A DNA stretch of 29,477 nucleotides from Seminavis robusta (taxonomy: Eukaryota; Bacillariophyta; Bacillariophyceae; Naviculales; Naviculaceae): contig CAICTM010001428.1 of assembly GCA_903772945.1 (NCBI GenBank), positions 1 to 29,477 of the forward strand, written 5' to 3'. Both the position numbers and the translations under genes were made by a program. This document shows positions 27,366-29,477 of this stretch, in pieces. The notes below the pieces were generated by a model. It was not told where the DNA came from, did not search any database, and saw only the letters and a list, made by a program, of their open reading frames with translations. The first letter of the stretch is position 1. Every line of letters begins with the position of its first letter.

Positions 27366-29091
27366 ATGATGCATATCCGAGCACTTACAGTCTTGCTGCT
27401 CCTAGCCTCAGGGGGCATTCAGTCTCCGTTTGTGGTTGGTGATTCTCACAGCCCAGACTCAAGTGCCTCTGATTCGAGCAGCTCTGATTCGAGCAGCTCT
27501 GATTCGAGCAGCTCTGATTCCACTGAGGAGGCTAGCAGCTCTGATTCCGCCCAAGAGGTTGCTAAAATCCTCAAAGAGCTAAGCACCCGTTTCCACAGAA
27601 GATCTTAGCAAGCCGGAGAATGCTGAAGAGTTTGCTGATCTTGAACATAAAGTATCTGAAAATCTCAGTGGTGCTGAAGAAGAACCTGGGCTGGAAGCAG
27701 GAGTCGAAGTCCATCTGCAGGTTTCTCTCCCCCTGGCAGAAGAATTCTTGAAGGCAGCCAAGCTTTCCATGTTGACATATAAGCCCAACTCGACCGATAC
27801 TGAAGTAGCAACCAAGGCCGCAGATGAAATGGAACTAGAATACATCAAAGCCTTCAGGGCAGCACCTGACCTATCACTTGTAGCTTTGGACAAGGGTACA
27901 AAAGAATGTTTTGGAGTGTTTCGCGGCACGCACGCTGGCATCGGTGACTTGCTGCAGAACTTTGATCTAGAAGAAACCATGGTGGAAGGATGCAAATGTC
28001 ACAATAGCTATGTGAGTGCTGTCCACAACAGCTACTTCCCAGAATTTGATGCAGCCCTTCATGATTGCTTGCAAAAGGACTGCCCTGATTGTACACTCAC
28101 CTTGACAGGGCATAGGTAAGTCGTGGCTACATTGGAGCTTTGTTGTTTGTTATACTGTCTCGAAGAAACGCATCCTCAATTCCACATATTGATTCCGCTA
28201 CATATTGCAGCCAAGGTGGAGCAGGTGAGTCTGACATTATTTGTACAATTCCATGTGTTCCGAGATGTACATCGTATCATGTGTTCAACCTGTTCTGTTG
28301 TTTTTCATTGTTTCTGCAGCGGCTGTTGTTGCTTCTCTTCTTTACGCCGACTACAATCCAGAAGTCATCACTTTTGGAGCCCCAAAGGCTGTGTACCCCC
28401 TTGTGATAAAATAGTTGATGAGAATCACTACAGATTGGCAAACATGATTCCGACGCCCATGGGTGTGATTTATGACATGGTTGCTATGCTTCCTGGAATG
28501 GGTGCAGAACATTTTGGGCATTCCATTCTCCTGGGAGGTGACAAAATGGCAGCTTATCTTGGCAAACATGAGGGGCACATCCGCTTTCACTGGGGGATTT
28601 CGCCCCATGATATGAAGTATTACATTGGCAATCTCGAGAAGCTGATCTCAACTATCCGCGAAGAAAAGCAGGCAAGGAATATTGACCTCAGCAGTGGAAC
28701 AGTTGATATGAGACGCTATAAAGATGGGTCTCGCTGCAGATACAATGGTACGCTTTCTTGAGAATGTGCATGAATACAACACACGATCACCTGTATCAAC
28801 CAGCTAGCCCCCCGTAATGGTCCCCTGATCCCACAGAACCTAGTCCTGAATTTCGACTGTTCTTTGCTTAAGCCTGGCCCCGGCTGGCTTCCGTAGATAA
28901 TTTCCCTACTCTAAAACCCCCCCTTGCTAGCTACATACTGCTTGCAAACAAAAGATGAGTGTGAGTCAGGTCGCTGTGACATTGACTTTTGGAATTATAT
29001 TTGCAAGCCGACGATGGGTGCGGGAATGATTTGTGATGAGGACAGTGATTGCCAATCAGGAGACTGCAGCTGGCTGTTTATGTGTATGTGA
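27366..29091 (+). CDS. secreted class-3 (alpha/beta-hydrolase) lipase with Ser/Asp repeats and Cys-rich tail; four exons, two apparent frameshifts
   Basis: Proposed exons: 27366-28115, 28211-28224, 28320-28747, 28955-29091. Introns of 95, 95 and 207 nt are GT-AG with matching phases. Removing one base near 27585-27590 and adding one in the C-run 28396-28400 gives 442 residues. A signal peptide (RALTVLLLLASGG) leads into a Ser/Asp-rich linker and an acidic stretch. The lipase core has VALDKGTKECFGVFRGTH (oxyanion side), LTLTGHSQGGA (nucleophile Ser), VITFGAPKAV, a probable catalytic Asp in IYDMVAMLP and a probable His in SPHDMKYY. The final exon adds DECESGRCDID, CKPTMGAGMICDEDSDCQSGDC, a Cys-rich domain. 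The family cleaves acylglycerol esters; a secreted or vacuolar site is inferred. Intact splice sites argue for a live gene with sequence errors; a recent pseudogene is the alternative. Confidence 0.78.
27471..27515 (+). repeat. 15-nt tandem repeat encoding a Ser/Asp linker
   Basis: Three perfect copies of GATTCGAGCAGCTCT, each encoding DSSSS, flanked by degenerate units (GATTCTCACAGC before, GATTCCACTGAG after). It lies between the signal peptide and the lipase domain and probably makes a flexible, possibly phosphorylated or glycosylated linker. It is prone to length change. Confidence 0.9.
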
Positions 29092-29477
29092 CACCCATTG
29101 TATGGAGATTTTGATCGCCAAGTGCAAGCAAGCGGTTCTATCAAGCAAGCTACAGATCGTAGTCTACTAGCTAGCCAGAAAAAGTGGATGTTTTTTGTAA
29201 GCCGTCTATTTTTAAAAAAACGGCTACCAGTAGAATCTACGTATGTAGTGAAGCTTCGCGCGAAAAGGGCGCATGCACCTCTGGACCTCTCCAGCCCCGA
29301 TTCATTCCTCACTTTTGTTCTTTTCTTGGATCGATCGATCTTGTGAAGATTCAAGGTCTTACCTAAACCATACCCCAAGTTGGTACTAAGTACTTCTAAG
29401 TAATTTCACTGGGACTTGTGACAGTTACATCAATTAGACAACCCGTAATCCAATTGAACTTGGTACCATGGACCAAG
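29092..29477. other. 3' flank of the lipase gene to the right edge
   Basis: No gene is supported. Two overlapping plus frames of 60-82 codons show no known product. A GATCGATCGATC run lies near 29330 and GGTACCATGG near 29462. Its ATG, 12 nt from the edge, could start a gene outside the window, but nothing supports that. Confidence 0.35.

Noticed and set aside
27464..27598. An intron removing the Ser/Asp repeat of the lipase (GTGCCT donor to TTCCACAG)
   Set aside because: Phase would fit, but the donor is poor and the acidic, Ser-rich composition continues on both sides, so a 1-nt frameshift is simpler. Not excluded without cDNA.

Overview
The window looks like nuclear DNA from a diatom, probably a pennate one. 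Three things point there. There is a fucoxanthin-chlorophyll a/c light-harvesting gene whose presequence carries the diatom plastid-targeting motif (ASA|F). There is a DUF6824 protein, a family I associate with diatoms. Several genes are split by short GT-AG introns, mostly about 70-140 nt, many with GTAAGT, GTGAGT or GTACGT donors. I see no rRNA, tRNA, CRISPR array, bacterial operon or autonomous transposon.

Layout, left to right. (1) The left edge holds a broken ENTH-domain fragment on the minus strand. (2) At 1144-5575 (+) lie two adjacent ORFs, PDZ-PDZ-TPR-CesT-like and Cys-rich-TPR-TIR-TPR-CesT-like. A 91-nt candidate intron would join them in frame into one 1446-residue protein. (3) At 6044-7252 (-) is a CaMK-like protein kinase with an NRD loop in place of HRD. 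(4) At 8037-10429 (-) is a five-exon NNP/NarK-type nitrate/nitrite transporter. (5) A 2.5-kb gene-poor stretch follows, with GGTACC-rich palindromes and one copy of a dispersed repeat of about 0.4 kb; the second copy lies 6 kb away. (6) At 12982-16913 (+) is an eight-exon STAND/AAA ATPase with a helical-repeat tail. It resembles the ATPase half of bacterial multi-sensor kinases and has one apparent 1-nt frameshift. (7) At 18289-20093 (-) is the three-exon DUF6824 protein. (8) A second 2.5-kb gene-poor stretch. (9) At 22642-23363 (-) is the light-harvesting gene, facing a histidine-phosphatase gene at 24275-25693 (+) across a 0.9-kb shared upstream region that contains a CGAAT microsatellite. 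(10) At 27366-29091 (+) is a secreted class-3 lipase. A 14-nt microexon encodes its nucleophile elbow, it has a Cys-rich tail, and it shows two apparent 1-nt frameshifts.

Most of these genes are housekeeping or photosynthetic neighbours with no shared pathway. The possible exception is the pair of signalling proteins: a TIR-like/TPR protein with a WCxxE motif, and a STAND ATPase 7.4 kb downstream on the same strand. These two architectures are typical of pathogen-sensing or stress-sensing machinery in bacteria, plants and animals. A joint role is speculation; the domain calls are well supported. Exon boundaries were worked out by hand from splice consensus, reading phase and remembered family patterns, with no transcript data.
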